A DNA stretch of 64,000 bases from Streptomyces pristinaespiralis (GTDB lineage Bacteria; Actinomycetota; Actinomycetes; Streptomycetales; Streptomycetaceae). The translations under genes were made by a program, and so were the position numbers. The stretch covers positions 4,464,001 to 4,528,000 of the forward strand of contig NZ_CP011340.1 of the NCBI RefSeq assembly GCF_001278075.1, written 5' to 3'. The notes beneath the pieces are model-generated. The model ran no database searches, was not told where the DNA came from, and was given only the letters and a program-made list of their open reading frames with translations. Positions 1-8,967 of the stretch are shown here, one piece after another. Each line of letters begins with the position of its first letter. Position 1 is the first letter of the stretch.

Positions 1-1184
<1,184 letters not shown>

Positions 1185-1212
1185 CGCGGCGGCGACGCCG
1201 ACGGGCGAGGGG

Positions 1213-1240
1213 GCGGGCCGGCACCGTGGCGTCGGCCCGC
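1213..1240 (+). terminator. hairpin downstream of thiC
   Basis: Inverted repeat GCGGGCCG (1213-1220) and CGGCCCGC (1233-1240) with a 12-nt loop, about 30 bases after the thiC stop. It is a plausible intrinsic terminator of the actinobacterial type that lacks a U tract. Confidence 0.45.
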
Positions 1241-1321
1241 GTCCGCGGCCCAGGTACGCACCGGGCTTCGCGCCGCGGGGGCCTACCGGCCACCCGGCCC
1301 CAGGTGTGCGCCGGCTGCTGA

Positions 1322-2152
1322 TCACTCCGGGCGGTGTTCGGGCCCGCCGAAGTCGGGGCTCGTGAAGTCCGGGCTGGTGAAGGTCGGCCGCTGTCCGGCG
1401 GTCGACCCTTCCGCGGGGCTGGAGAAGTCCGGTCCGCTGAAACCGATCTTGGGGATCCGGCTGACCGGCCTCGGCGGTGCGGTGGACGCCGGATCGGCGC
1501 TGGGGTCGGCGAGGGCCGCCCTCAGGAAGGGCAGGATCCCCCGCTCCAGAAGGGCGTGGCGCCAGGCGTCCTTCGCTCTGGACACCTCGTCCGGCAGCTC
1601 TCCGGAGGGCACCTCCTCCGCCACCTGGGCGGCGCCGTTGCGCAGGGCGGTCAGGAGCAGCCCCACGGCGGCGACCAGGATCGCGGCCGCCGTGAGCGCG
1701 CCGAAGAACCAGCCGGCCGTCAGAAGGGCGTCGGCGAACGACGGCGTCGGGCTGAGCATCTTCAGGATGTAGCCGACGAGCAGGAATATCAGCGCGGCGG
1801 TCCCGGCGAGGAGGGGGGCGAGCACCGCGATGACGGCGGCGAAGCCGGCCCCTCCGTCCTCCGCGCTCCGGCCGACGGCCGGCGACAGCACGGAGCCGTG
1901 GACCGAGGCGGCCGCCGTGGACGTGCGCATATCCCGGCGCACTTTCACATAGTGCTCGTACTCGGCCGCGGCGGAGGCCGCTATCAGTGCCGTCGCGTTG
2001 AGCGCCATGGTGCGCAACTGCTCGGCGTTGAGGCGCAGCCCCACGGCGGCGAGGTCAGGGCGTTCATGGGCGTTGCGCAGTGCTTCGTCGAGGACCCGCT
2101 GGTACTCGGCGCGGTCCTCGTTGAGCAGGTGCGGAGCGCTGTTCATGTGCAT
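1322..2152 (-). CDS. hypothetical membrane protein, two transmembrane segments
   Basis: Unrecognised 276-residue protein. About 100 N-terminal residues are soluble and mostly helical, with conserved-looking Glu/Asn-rich stretches. Two hydrophobic helices follow (about residues 103-130 and 142-168). A charged region and a Pro/Ser/Phe-rich tail with repeated SPDF motifs (SGPDF, TSPDF, TSPDF) end the protein. The start may be Met1 or Met3. It stands alone, facing away from thiC. No enzymatic motif is visible. The repeated SPDF tail could be a peptide-interaction segment, which is only an inference. Confidence 0.75.
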   Translation of the reverse strand: MHMNSAPHLLNEDRAEYQRVLDEALRNAHERPDLAAVGLRLNAEQLRTMALNATALIAASAAAEYEHYVKVRRDMRTSTAAASVHGSVLSPAVGRSAEDGGAGFAAVIAVLAPLLAGTAALIFLLVGYILKMLSPTPSFADALLTAGWFFGALTAAAILVAAVGLLLTALRNGAAQVAEEVPSGELPDEVSRAKDAWRHALLERGILPFLRAALADPSADPASTAPPRPVSRIPKIGFSGPDFSSPAEGSTAGQRPTFTSPDFTSPDFGGPEHRPE

Positions 2153-2297
2153 CCCCCGATGCTCCGTAGGGCCGGACGGCCCGCATCACGGGCAGTTGGG
2201 CGGAAACGGAGGAGAGTCTGCTACGGATAAGCCGATGGTAGAGCGGTTACGGCACAGCGTGACAGGGGGTTTCCGTAAATCGCCTGCCGCAGTCGGC

Positions 2298-3380
2298 TCA
2301 GTCCGTCAGGGGGAGTTGCTGGACAAGAAGCTTTCCGGCCATGGTCACGCCGCCGTCCATGGCGATGGCGAGGCCGTCCGCGTAGACATGCGGACCCTCG
2401 ACCACCGGACGCTCGCCGTCCTCGCCGTCCTCGGTGCCCACTTCGCCCAGCAGATACGGGATGGGGCTGTGACCATGGACGATGCGCCGGCCGCCATAGG
2501 CGGAGAGCAGCTCGCGCACCGCCTCGGGGCCGCCCTCGTCGCGGAAGGCGAAGCGCTTGGTGAACTTGCGGAACAGGTCCCAGCATTCGTCCGCGTCGCC
2601 CCGGGTGAGGACCGCGTGCACGGTGTCGTTGACGTCCGCGATGGTGGACCCGTAATCGAGATACGCGGTCGTGTCGGAGTGCAGCAGCAGGTGGCTGTCC
2701 TCCTCGACGATCGCGTCGAGCCTGGCCATCCACTGCAGGTGGACCTCCTGCAGCCGGTCCATGTCCGTCTTCTGGCCGCCGTTGAGAAGCCAGGCCGCCT
2801 GGAAGGTGGCGGTGCCGGCACCGGAGTTGACGGGCGTGTCCCCGAAGCGTTTGGCGCCGATCAGCAGCAGTTCGTGATTGCCCATCAGGGCCTTGCAGTA
2901 TCCGCCGGCTGCGGCGGCCTCCGCGGACAGGCGCATGACCAGGTCGATGACGCCGATCCCGTCGGGACCGCGGTCGGTGAAGTCGCCGAGGAACCAGAGC
3001 CGGGCGTTGCCCGCGGCCCAGTGCCCGTCGGCGTCGATGAGGCCCTTCGCGGCCAGGGCGGCGACGAGCTCGTCCAGGTATCCGTGGACGTCACCGACGA
3101 CGTACAGCGGGCCGCGTCCGTCGGGAGCGGGCGCGTCGTCCGGGTCGACATGGATCTGGACGGTGTCGCCCGGGCCGCCGCGGCTGATGACGGGAAGGTC
3201 GCGCGCGGTGGGGGTGTAGCCCTCCGGCGGTTCGCCCTCGGGGAAGGCGTTCCCAGGATGGCCCGAATGGATCGGGTCCTGCGTGTGTGACTGCACGGGA
3301 ACCTGCGCGTACGGCGGTACGCGGAAATCGCGCAACGTCGCCGTCCGGACCACGGGTCCTTGACCGGCCCCCTGAGTCAT
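2298..3380 (-). CDS. calcineurin-like metallophosphoesterase
   Basis: Predicted cytosolic metal-dependent phosphatase of about 360 residues. The metallophosphoesterase blocks appear in order: GDVHG (about residue 92), GDFTDRG (about 129), GNHE (about 166) and a distal VHGHSPIP carrying the last metal-binding His. The frame stays open further upstream, but I chose the ATG at 3380 because GGAGGGG sits directly before it and the upstream residues are low-complexity. The blocks resemble PPP/ApaH-type phosphatases; the substrate is unknown. The N-terminal 80 residues are specific to this protein. It is convergent with nothing and runs in the same direction as its LacI-type neighbour. Confidence 0.88.
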   Translation of the reverse strand: MTQGAGQGPVVRTATLRDFRVPPYAQVPVQSHTQDPIHSGHPGNAFPEGEPPEGYTPTARDLPVISRGGPGDTVQIHVDPDDAPAPDGRGPLYVVGDVHGYLDELVAALAAKGLIDADGHWAAGNARLWFLGDFTDRGPDGIGVIDLVMRLSAEAAAAGGYCKALMGNHELLLIGAKRFGDTPVNSGAGTATFQAAWLLNGGQKTDMDRLQEVHLQWMARLDAIVEEDSHLLLHSDTTAYLDYGSTIADVNDTVHAVLTRGDADECWDLFRKFTKRFAFRDEGGPEAVRELLSAYGGRRIVHGHSPIPYLLGEVGTEDGEDGERPVVEGPHVYADGLAIAMDGGVTMAGKLLVQQLPLTD

Positions 3381-3576
3381 CGACCCCTCCACCACCGTCG
3401 CGCCGCCGTTCACCTCTCGGCCCAGCCTGGTCGGGGTGGTCCGCGGTGTCGTTCGCCCATCATAGGAATGAGCCAGGCGGTGTGTGACGCACCAGGGGTG
3501 GTGAAATCCTCGCGCACCCCTGGTTCGCCGGTCGTTTCGTCCCAATTGGGAAGGTCCAGTCCTTTGTGGGGACGGT

Positions 3577-4689
3577 TCAGTTCTTCGAGGGAGACCGCGG
3601 TGCGCTCACGGTCGTCCTCGGAGGACGGCGCTGCGACGAGGTCCTGACGATCAGTTCGGTCGGTATCACCTGTTCGACCGGCCGGTCCTCGTCGATTCCC
3701 TCGATCGCGTCGATCAGCAACTGGACGACCGCCGTCCCGATTCTGCGCGGCTTGAGCGAGAGGGTGGTGATAGGGGGCTCGGTGGTGGCGTACACGGTCG
3801 ACTCGCTGCAGCACACGAGGAGCAGATCGTCGGGGACGCGCAGGCCGTACCTGCGGGCGGCGGCGAGGAGATCGGTGCCGTTGGGGTCGAAGAGCCCGTA
3901 CACGGCGTCGGGCCGGTCCGGCCGGGCGAGCAGCCGGTCGGCGGCGACGGCGCCGGCGCACGGGTCGTGCGCGGGATAGGACTCGTAGACGGGGTCCTGG
4001 CCGACGCGTTCGCACCAGTTGAGGTAGGCGGTGGTGGACAGCCGGGTGTACGTGTCGGTGGTGGTGCCGGTGAGCAGGCCGATGCGGCGGGCCCCGGCGG
4101 CGGCGAGATGGTCGAGCAGATCGAGTACGGCGGCTTCGTGGTCGTTGTCCACCCAGGCGGTGACCGGGAGGGTGCCTGCGGGGCGGCCGTCGGAGACGAC
4201 GGGCAGTCCCTGGCGCACCAGCTCGGTGACGACCGGGTCGTGGTCGGAGGGGTCGATGACGACGGTGCCGTCGAGGGCGACGTTCGACCAGACGTCGTGT
4301 CGTGAGGTGGCGGGCAGAATGACGAGTGCGTAGCCGCGGGCGAGCGCGGCCGAGGTCGCGGCTCTGGCCATCTCGGCGAAGTACGCGAACTCCGTGAAGG
4401 TGAAAGGTTCATCCCCGTACGTCGTCACGGTCAGGCCGATTAAGCCCGACTTTCCGGTACGGAGGGTGCGGGCCGCTGCGGAGGGGCGGTAGCCCAGCCG
4501 GTCTGCGACCTCGCGGACGTGTCGGCGGGTGGCGTCCGGGAGCCGGCCCTTGCCGTTGAGGGCGTCGGAGACGGTCGTGATGGAGACCCCGGCCGCGGCG
4601 GCCACGTCCCTGATGCCTGCCCGGCCTTGCCTACCGCTCCGGCGGGATGTGTCCGTCCGGCTCACCTGATGCTTCCCTGCTGCTGTCAT
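3577..4689 (-). CDS. LacI-family transcriptional regulator with a TTA codon
   Basis: Predicted sugar-responsive repressor of 370 residues from the ATG at 4689. The N-terminal LacI helix-turn-helix (IRDVAAAAGVSITTVSDALN) is followed by the hinge and RPSAAARTLRTGKSGLIGL. A periplasmic-binding-protein-like sensor domain of about 280 residues follows, ending in the usual LSLKPRRIG and TELIVR blocks. No clear Shine-Dalgarno precedes the ATG; a longer start at 4755 is possible but adds unconserved sequence. Codon 4443-4441 (the first Leu of LIGL) is TTA, very rare in this genome type, so translation may depend on the bldA tRNA. No sugar transporter is adjacent, so the regulon cannot be read from context. 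Confidence 0.9.
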   Translation of the reverse strand: MTAAGKHQVSRTDTSRRSGRQGRAGIRDVAAAAGVSITTVSDALNGKGRLPDATRRHVREVADRLGYRPSAAARTLRTGKSGLIGLTVTTYGDEPFTFTEFAYFAEMARAATSAALARGYALVILPATSRHDVWSNVALDGTVVIDPSDHDPVVTELVRQGLPVVSDGRPAGTLPVTAWVDNDHEAAVLDLLDHLAAAGARRIGLLTGTTTDTYTRLSTTAYLNWCERVGQDPVYESYPAHDPCAGAVAADRLLARPDRPDAVYGLFDPNGTDLLAAARRYGLRVPDDLLLVCCSESTVYATTEPPITTLSLKPRRIGTAVVQLLIDAIEGIDEDRPVEQVIPTELIVRTSSQRRPPRTTVSAPRSPSKN

Positions 4690-5092
4690 GGCGAGCCGAT
4701 AGTAGGGCTCGCGCAGGTGGTACGGCCGGTCGCATATGCACGCGTTGACAGGCACGTTTCTGCATGATCATTCATGCTCGACTGCCTTGCAAAGTACGGC
4801 AGTTGACCGTCATCGCCATGGAGTGTCGGGTGCCGCGCCGCTGACGCCTGGCGAAGGCCTCATGTCTCGAAGAGGTCTCAACTCATCACTACGGGGGATG
4901 CGCGCCACGGCGTGAGCCACCGGCGCGCGCCGTGCCGAAGGCGCTCCCCCCGGACAGGGCCCCTCGGAGAACCGGCTTCGAGGGGTTCGTGAGGTTCCGT
5001 GCCTCCGGCCATTCGCAGCAGAGGTGAATCCTCATAAGGTGAGCAGTATTGGTTGAGTACCGATGTGCACGGACGGTCGAGGAGGACCTGCG
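4690..5092. other. 403-bp intergenic region between LacI regulator and hisC-type gene
   Basis: Divergent promoter region. It contains the inverted repeat GCATGA-TCAT-TCATGC at 4762-4777, about 73 bases upstream of the LacI-type start, a possible autoregulatory operator. A GC-rich stretch follows. The last part carries the Shine-Dalgarno GGAGGA at 5081-5086 serving the aminotransferase. I see no gene or RNA here. Confidence 0.5.
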
Positions 5093-6172
5093 GTGAGCGA
5101 GACGAGCCCCAAGCTGCGCGCCGAGCTGGACGGCATCCCCACATACAAGCCCGGCAGGCCGGCGGCGGCCGGCGGCCCCGTCGCCTACAAGCTGTCCTCC
5201 AACGAGAACCCGTATCCGCCGCTGCCCGGTGTGATGGAGAGCGCGATCGCGGCGGCGCAGAACTTCAACCGCTACCCCGACATGGCATGCACCGGGCTGA
5301 TGAACGAGCTCGCGGACCGGTTCGGCGTGCCGGTGACCCACCTGGCCACGGGCACCGGCTCCGTCGGTGTGGCCCAGTCGCTGATCCAGTCCACCTCCGG
5401 CCCCGGCGACGAAGTGATCTACGCCTGGCGCTCCTTCGAGGCGTACCCGATCATCACGCAGATCAGCGGGGCGACGTCCGTGCAGGTCCCGCTGACCGAG
5501 GGCGAGGTGCACGACCTCGACGCCATGGCGGACGCGATCACCGACCGGACCCGCCTGATCTTCGTCTGCAACCCCAACAACCCGACCGGCACCGTCGTGC
5601 GCCGTGCCGAGCTGGAGCGGTTCCTGGACCGGGTGCCCTCCGACGTGCTGGTGGTGCTGGACGAGGCGTACCGGGAGTTCATCCGCGACGCCGACGTCCC
5701 CGACGGGCTCGAGATCTACCGCGACCGGCCGAACGTCGCGGTGCTGCGCACCTTCTCCAAGGCCTACGGGCTGGCGGGTCTGCGGGTCGGCTTCGCGGTC
5801 GCCCATGAGCCGGTGGCCGCGGCGCTGCGCAAGACGGCGGTCCCCTTCGGCGTCAGCCAGCTCGCACAGGACGCGGCGGTGGCCTCGCTCCGCGCCGAGG
5901 ACGAGCTGCTGGGCCGGGTCGGCAATCTGGTCACGGAGCGGGCCCGGGTGCATCACACCCTGGTCGAGCAGGGCTGGACGGTTCCCGAGACGCAGGCGAA
6001 CTTCGTATGGCTCCGCCTCGGCGACCGCACGCTCGATTTCGCCGCCGCGTGCGAGAAGGCCGGCGTCGTCGTCCGGCCGTTCGTGGGCGAGGGTGTGCGC
6101 GTGACCATCGGTGAGTGCGAGGCCAACGATGTGTTTCTGCACACGGCCGCGACCTTCCGTAAAGAGGACTGA
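5093..6172 (+). CDS. hisC: histidinol-phosphate aminotransferase (class I/II PLP enzyme)
   Basis: PLP-dependent transaminase, 359 residues, expected to convert imidazole-acetol phosphate to histidinol phosphate, or a related aromatic substrate. I chose GTG at 5093 because GGAGGA lies 6 bases upstream; an upstream in-frame ATG at 5063 lacks one. Motifs: SSNENPYPP near the N terminus, NPNNPTG (substrate and cofactor contacts), DEAYREF, and [12 protein letters not shown] with the PLP lysine at about Lys223. The remaining his genes are not in the window, so this could be the stand-alone second HisC/Pat-type aminotransferase often found in actinobacteria; the exact substrate is uncertain. Confidence 0.9.
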   Translation: MSETSPKLRAELDGIPTYKPGRPAAAGGPVAYKLSSNENPYPPLPGVMESAIAAAQNFNRYPDMACTGLMNELADRFGVPVTHLATGTGSVGVAQSLIQSTSGPGDEVIYAWRSFEAYPIITQISGATSVQVPLTEGEVHDLDAMADAITDRTRLIFVCNPNNPTGTVVRRAELERFLDRVPSDVLVVLDEAYREFIRDADVPDGLEIYRDRPNVAVLRTFSKAYGLAGLRVGFAVAHEPVAAALRKTAVPFGVSQLAQDAAVASLRAEDELLGRVGNLVTERARVHHTLVEQGWTVPETQANFVWLRLGDRTLDFAAACEKAGVVVRPFVGEGVRVTIGECEANDVFLHTAATFRKED

Positions 6173-6233
6173 GCGCCCACTGCCTCCCGCCCGAAGCGGG
6201 CGAAAGGCTGCCTGACCAGTACAGATCCTCCCG

Positions 6234-6260
6234 CCCCCGCGAGCGCTCGGCTCGCGGGGG
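6234..6260 (+). terminator. terminator between hisC-type gene and cydA
   Basis: Perfect 10-bp stem (6234-6243 with 6251-6260) with a 7-nt loop, GC-rich, about 60 bases past the hisC stop. A smaller hairpin precedes it (6188-6193 with 6197-6202). Together they separate hisC from the regulated cyd promoter. Confidence 0.7.
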
Positions 6261-6326
6261 GTCCTGCATTCAAGGGGCACCCCCGGTCAAAGCGTCCGAA
6301 TGGCTGTGCGCAATAATGCTTGTGAA

Positions 6327-6342
6327 TGTGAACGCGTTTACA
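6327..6342. promoter_or_regulatory. Rex (NADH/NAD+ sensor) operator of the cyd operon
   Basis: TGTGAACGCGTTTACA differs by one base from the Streptomyces Rex operator consensus TGTGAACGCGTTCACA. It lies 86 bases upstream of cydA, the classical Rex target in S. coelicolor. A second TGTGAA immediately to its left (6321-6326) creates an overlapping half-site. Expected effect: repression when NADH/NAD+ is low and release during oxygen limitation. Confidence 0.88.
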
Positions 6343-6427
6343 AGCGCGTCCCGGTTCCTCCCGGAATCAGTCGAAAGGGGAGGGGGACGGCTGCCGCTGT
6401 GACCACGGCGACGTAAGGAGAGACGAC

Positions 6428-7936
6428 GTGGACATCGCTCTGGCGCCAGAGACCTTGGCGCGATGGCAGTTCGGCATCACCACCGTCTACCACTTCCTGT
6501 TCGTCCCCCTCACGATCTCGCTCGCGGCCCTCACCGCCGGCCTGCAGACCGCATGGGTGCGCACGGGTAAGGAGAAGTACCTCAGGGCCACCAAGTTCTG
6601 GGGCAAGCTCTTCCTGATCAACATCGCCATGGGCGTCGTCACGGGCATCGTCCAGGAGTTCCAGTTCGGGATGAACTGGTCCGACTACTCGCGCTTCGTC
6701 GGTGACGTCTTCGGCGCGCCGCTCGCCTTCGAGGCGCTGATCGCCTTCTTCTTCGAGTCCACCTTCATCGGGCTGTGGATCTTCGGCTGGGACAAGCTGC
6801 CCCAGAAGATCCACCTGGCCTGCATCTGGATGGTCTCGATCGGCACCATCCTCTCCGCCTACTTCATCCTGGCCGCCAACTCCTGGATGCAGCACCCGGT
6901 CGGCTACCGGATCAACGAGGAACGCGGGCGGGCCGAGCTCACCGACTTCTGGCTGGTCCTGACCCAGAACACCGCGCTCACCCAGTTCTTCCACACCATG
7001 ACGGCGGCCTTCCTGGTCGGCGGCGCGTTCATGGCGGGCATATCGGCCTACCACCTGGCCCGTAAGCGGCACGTCCCCGTGATGCGGATGTCGCTGCGGG
7101 TGGGCCTGGTCACGGTCACGATCGCCGGTCTGATGACCGCTGTCAGCGGTGACCTGCTCGGCAAGGTGATGTACGAGCAGCAGCCCATGAAGATGGCGGC
7201 CGCCGAAGCGCTCTGGGACGGCGAGGCGCCCGCTCCGTTCTCGGTCTTCGCCTACGGCGACGTCGACGAGGGCCACAACAAGGTGGCCGTCGAGATCCCG
7301 GGCCTGTTGTCCTTCCTCGCGCACAGCGACTTCGACTCCTACGTCCCCGGCATCAACGACGTCAACGAGGAACTGCAGGAGACCTACGGGCCCGGCGACT
7401 ACCGGCCCAACATCCCCGTCGCCTACTGGGGCTTCCGCTGGATGATCGGTTTCGGCATGGCCTCCCTCACCATCGGGATGATCGGGCTCTGGCTGACCCG
7501 CAGAAAGTTCCTGCTGCCCGCCGCGCTCCGCACGGGCGAGGACGAGGTGCCCCACCTGGTCCTCTTCAGGAACAAGGCGCTCAGCCCCCGTCTGGGCAGG
7601 TGGTACTGGCTGATCGCGCTGTGGACGATGGCCTTCCCCCTGATCGCCAACTCGTGGGGCTGGATCTTCACCGAGATGGGCAGGCAGCCGTGGGTCGTCT
7701 ACGGAGTGATGCGCACTCGTGACGCGGTCTCCCCCGGTGTGTCCCAGGGCGAGGTGCTCATCTCGATGGGCGTCTTCACCCTGCTCTACGCCCTACTCGC
7801 GGTGATCGAGGTCAGGCTGCTCGTGAAGTACGTCAAGGCCGGCCCGCCCGAACTCACCGAGGCCGACCTCACCCCGCCCACCAAGATCGGCGGCGACGAC
7901 CGTGACGCCGACCGGCCGATGGCCTTCTCGTACTGA
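6428..7936 (+). CDS. cydA: cytochrome bd ubiquinol/menaquinol oxidase subunit I
   Basis: Membrane quinol oxidase subunit carrying haems b558, b595 and d, part of the high-affinity terminal oxidase. It has 502 residues, the short Q-loop type, with about nine membrane helices. Landmarks matching E. coli CydA: His22 in TTVYHFLFVPLT, Glu102 and Glu110 in the FEALIAFFFEST block, His189 in FFHTM, Met339 in FRWMIG and GRQPW at about 418. The GTG start follows AAGGAG at about 6416. First gene of a cydA-cydB-cydDC-kinase run behind a Rex operator, so oxygen/redox control is expected. Confidence 0.97.
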   Translation: MDIALAPETLARWQFGITTVYHFLFVPLTISLAALTAGLQTAWVRTGKEKYLRATKFWGKLFLINIAMGVVTGIVQEFQFGMNWSDYSRFVGDVFGAPLAFEALIAFFFESTFIGLWIFGWDKLPQKIHLACIWMVSIGTILSAYFILAANSWMQHPVGYRINEERGRAELTDFWLVLTQNTALTQFFHTMTAAFLVGGAFMAGISAYHLARKRHVPVMRMSLRVGLVTVTIAGLMTAVSGDLLGKVMYEQQPMKMAAAEALWDGEAPAPFSVFAYGDVDEGHNKVAVEIPGLLSFLAHSDFDSYVPGINDVNEELQETYGPGDYRPNIPVAYWGFRWMIGFGMASLTIGMIGLWLTRRKFLLPAALRTGEDEVPHLVLFRNKALSPRLGRWYWLIALWTMAFPLIANSWGWIFTEMGRQPWVVYGVMRTRDAVSPGVSQGEVLISMGVFTLLYALLAVIEVRLLVKYVKAGPPELTEADLTPPTKIGGDDRDADRPMAFSY

Positions 7937-7959
7937 GTCCGCTGAGGAGCTGCTGAGGC

Positions 7960-8961
7960 ATGGAACTCCACAACGTCTGGTTCGTACTCATCGCCGTCCT
8001 GTGGATCGGCTACTTCTTCCTGGAGGGCTTCGACTTCGGTATCGGCGTCCTCACCAAGCTGCTGGCGAGGGACCGCTCCGAGCGACGTGTCCTGATCAAC
8101 ACCATCGGACCGGTCTGGGACGGCAACGAGGTGTGGCTGCTCACGGCGGGCGGCGCCACGTTCGCCGCGTTCCCCGAGTGGTACGCCACGCTCTTCTCGG
8201 GCTTCTATCTCCCGCTACTGCTCATCCTCGTCTGCCTGATCGTGCGAGGGGTCGCGTTCGAGTACCGGCACAAGCGGACGGAGGAGCGCTGGCAGACCAA
8301 CTGGGAGCACGCGATCTTCTGGACCTCGCTGCTGCCGGCCTTCCTGTGGGGCGTCGCCTTCGGCAACATCGCGCGCGGCGTGAAGATCGACGCGAACAAG
8401 GAGTACGTCGGCGGTCTCCTCGACCTCCTCAACCCGTACGCACTGCTCGGCGGCCTGGTGACGCTGACGCTGTTCACCTTCCACGGTGCGGTCTTCGCGG
8501 CGCTGAAGACGGTGGGTGACATCAGGACCCGCGCGAGGGCCCTCGCCCTGAGGCTCGGACTGCTCGCCATGGTTCCGGCGCTCGGTTTCCTGCTGTGGAC
8601 CCAGGCGTCGCGCGGTGACGGCAAGAGCCTGGTGGCGCTGATCGTCGCGGCCGTGGCGCTGGCCGGAGCGGTCGTCGCGGTGAAGGCCGGCAGGGAGGGC
8701 TGGTCGTTCGCCCTCTCGGGGGTCACCATCGCCACCTCGGTGGCGATGCTGTTCCTGGCGCTCTTCCCTGACGTGATGCCTTCCTCTCTCGACGAGGCGT
8801 GGAGCCTGACCGTCACCAATGCCTCGTCGAGCCCGTACACCCTCAAGATCATGACTTGGTGCGCGGCCGTCGCTGCCCCGCTGGTGATGCTCTATCAGGG
8901 GTGGACCTACTGGGTGTTCCGTAAGCGGATCGGCACCCAGCACATAGCCGATGCGCACTAG
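7960..8961 (+). CDS. cydB: cytochrome bd oxidase subunit II
   Basis: Partner subunit of CydA, 333 residues, about eight to nine hydrophobic helices. The N terminus (ELHNVWFVLIAVLWIGYFF) followed by LEGFDFGIG, and GPVWDGNEVWLL, are typical of the family. It starts 23 bases after the cydA stop, with GAGGAGC upstream of the ATG, and ends 6 bases before cydDC, so it is clearly cotranscribed. Confidence 0.97.
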   Translation: MELHNVWFVLIAVLWIGYFFLEGFDFGIGVLTKLLARDRSERRVLINTIGPVWDGNEVWLLTAGGATFAAFPEWYATLFSGFYLPLLLILVCLIVRGVAFEYRHKRTEERWQTNWEHAIFWTSLLPAFLWGVAFGNIARGVKIDANKEYVGGLLDLLNPYALLGGLVTLTLFTFHGAVFAALKTVGDIRTRARALALRLGLLAMVPALGFLLWTQASRGDGKSLVALIVAAVALAGAVVAVKAGREGWSFALSGVTIATSVAMLFLALFPDVMPSSLDEAWSLTVTNASSSPYTLKIMTWCAAVAAPLVMLYQGWTYWVFRKRIGTQHIADAH

Positions 8962-8967
8962 CGGGAG

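Noticed and set aside
4145-4155. TTGTCCACC word inside the LacI-type gene
   Set aside because: An isolated near match in coding DNA, expected by chance; not counted as a DnaA box.
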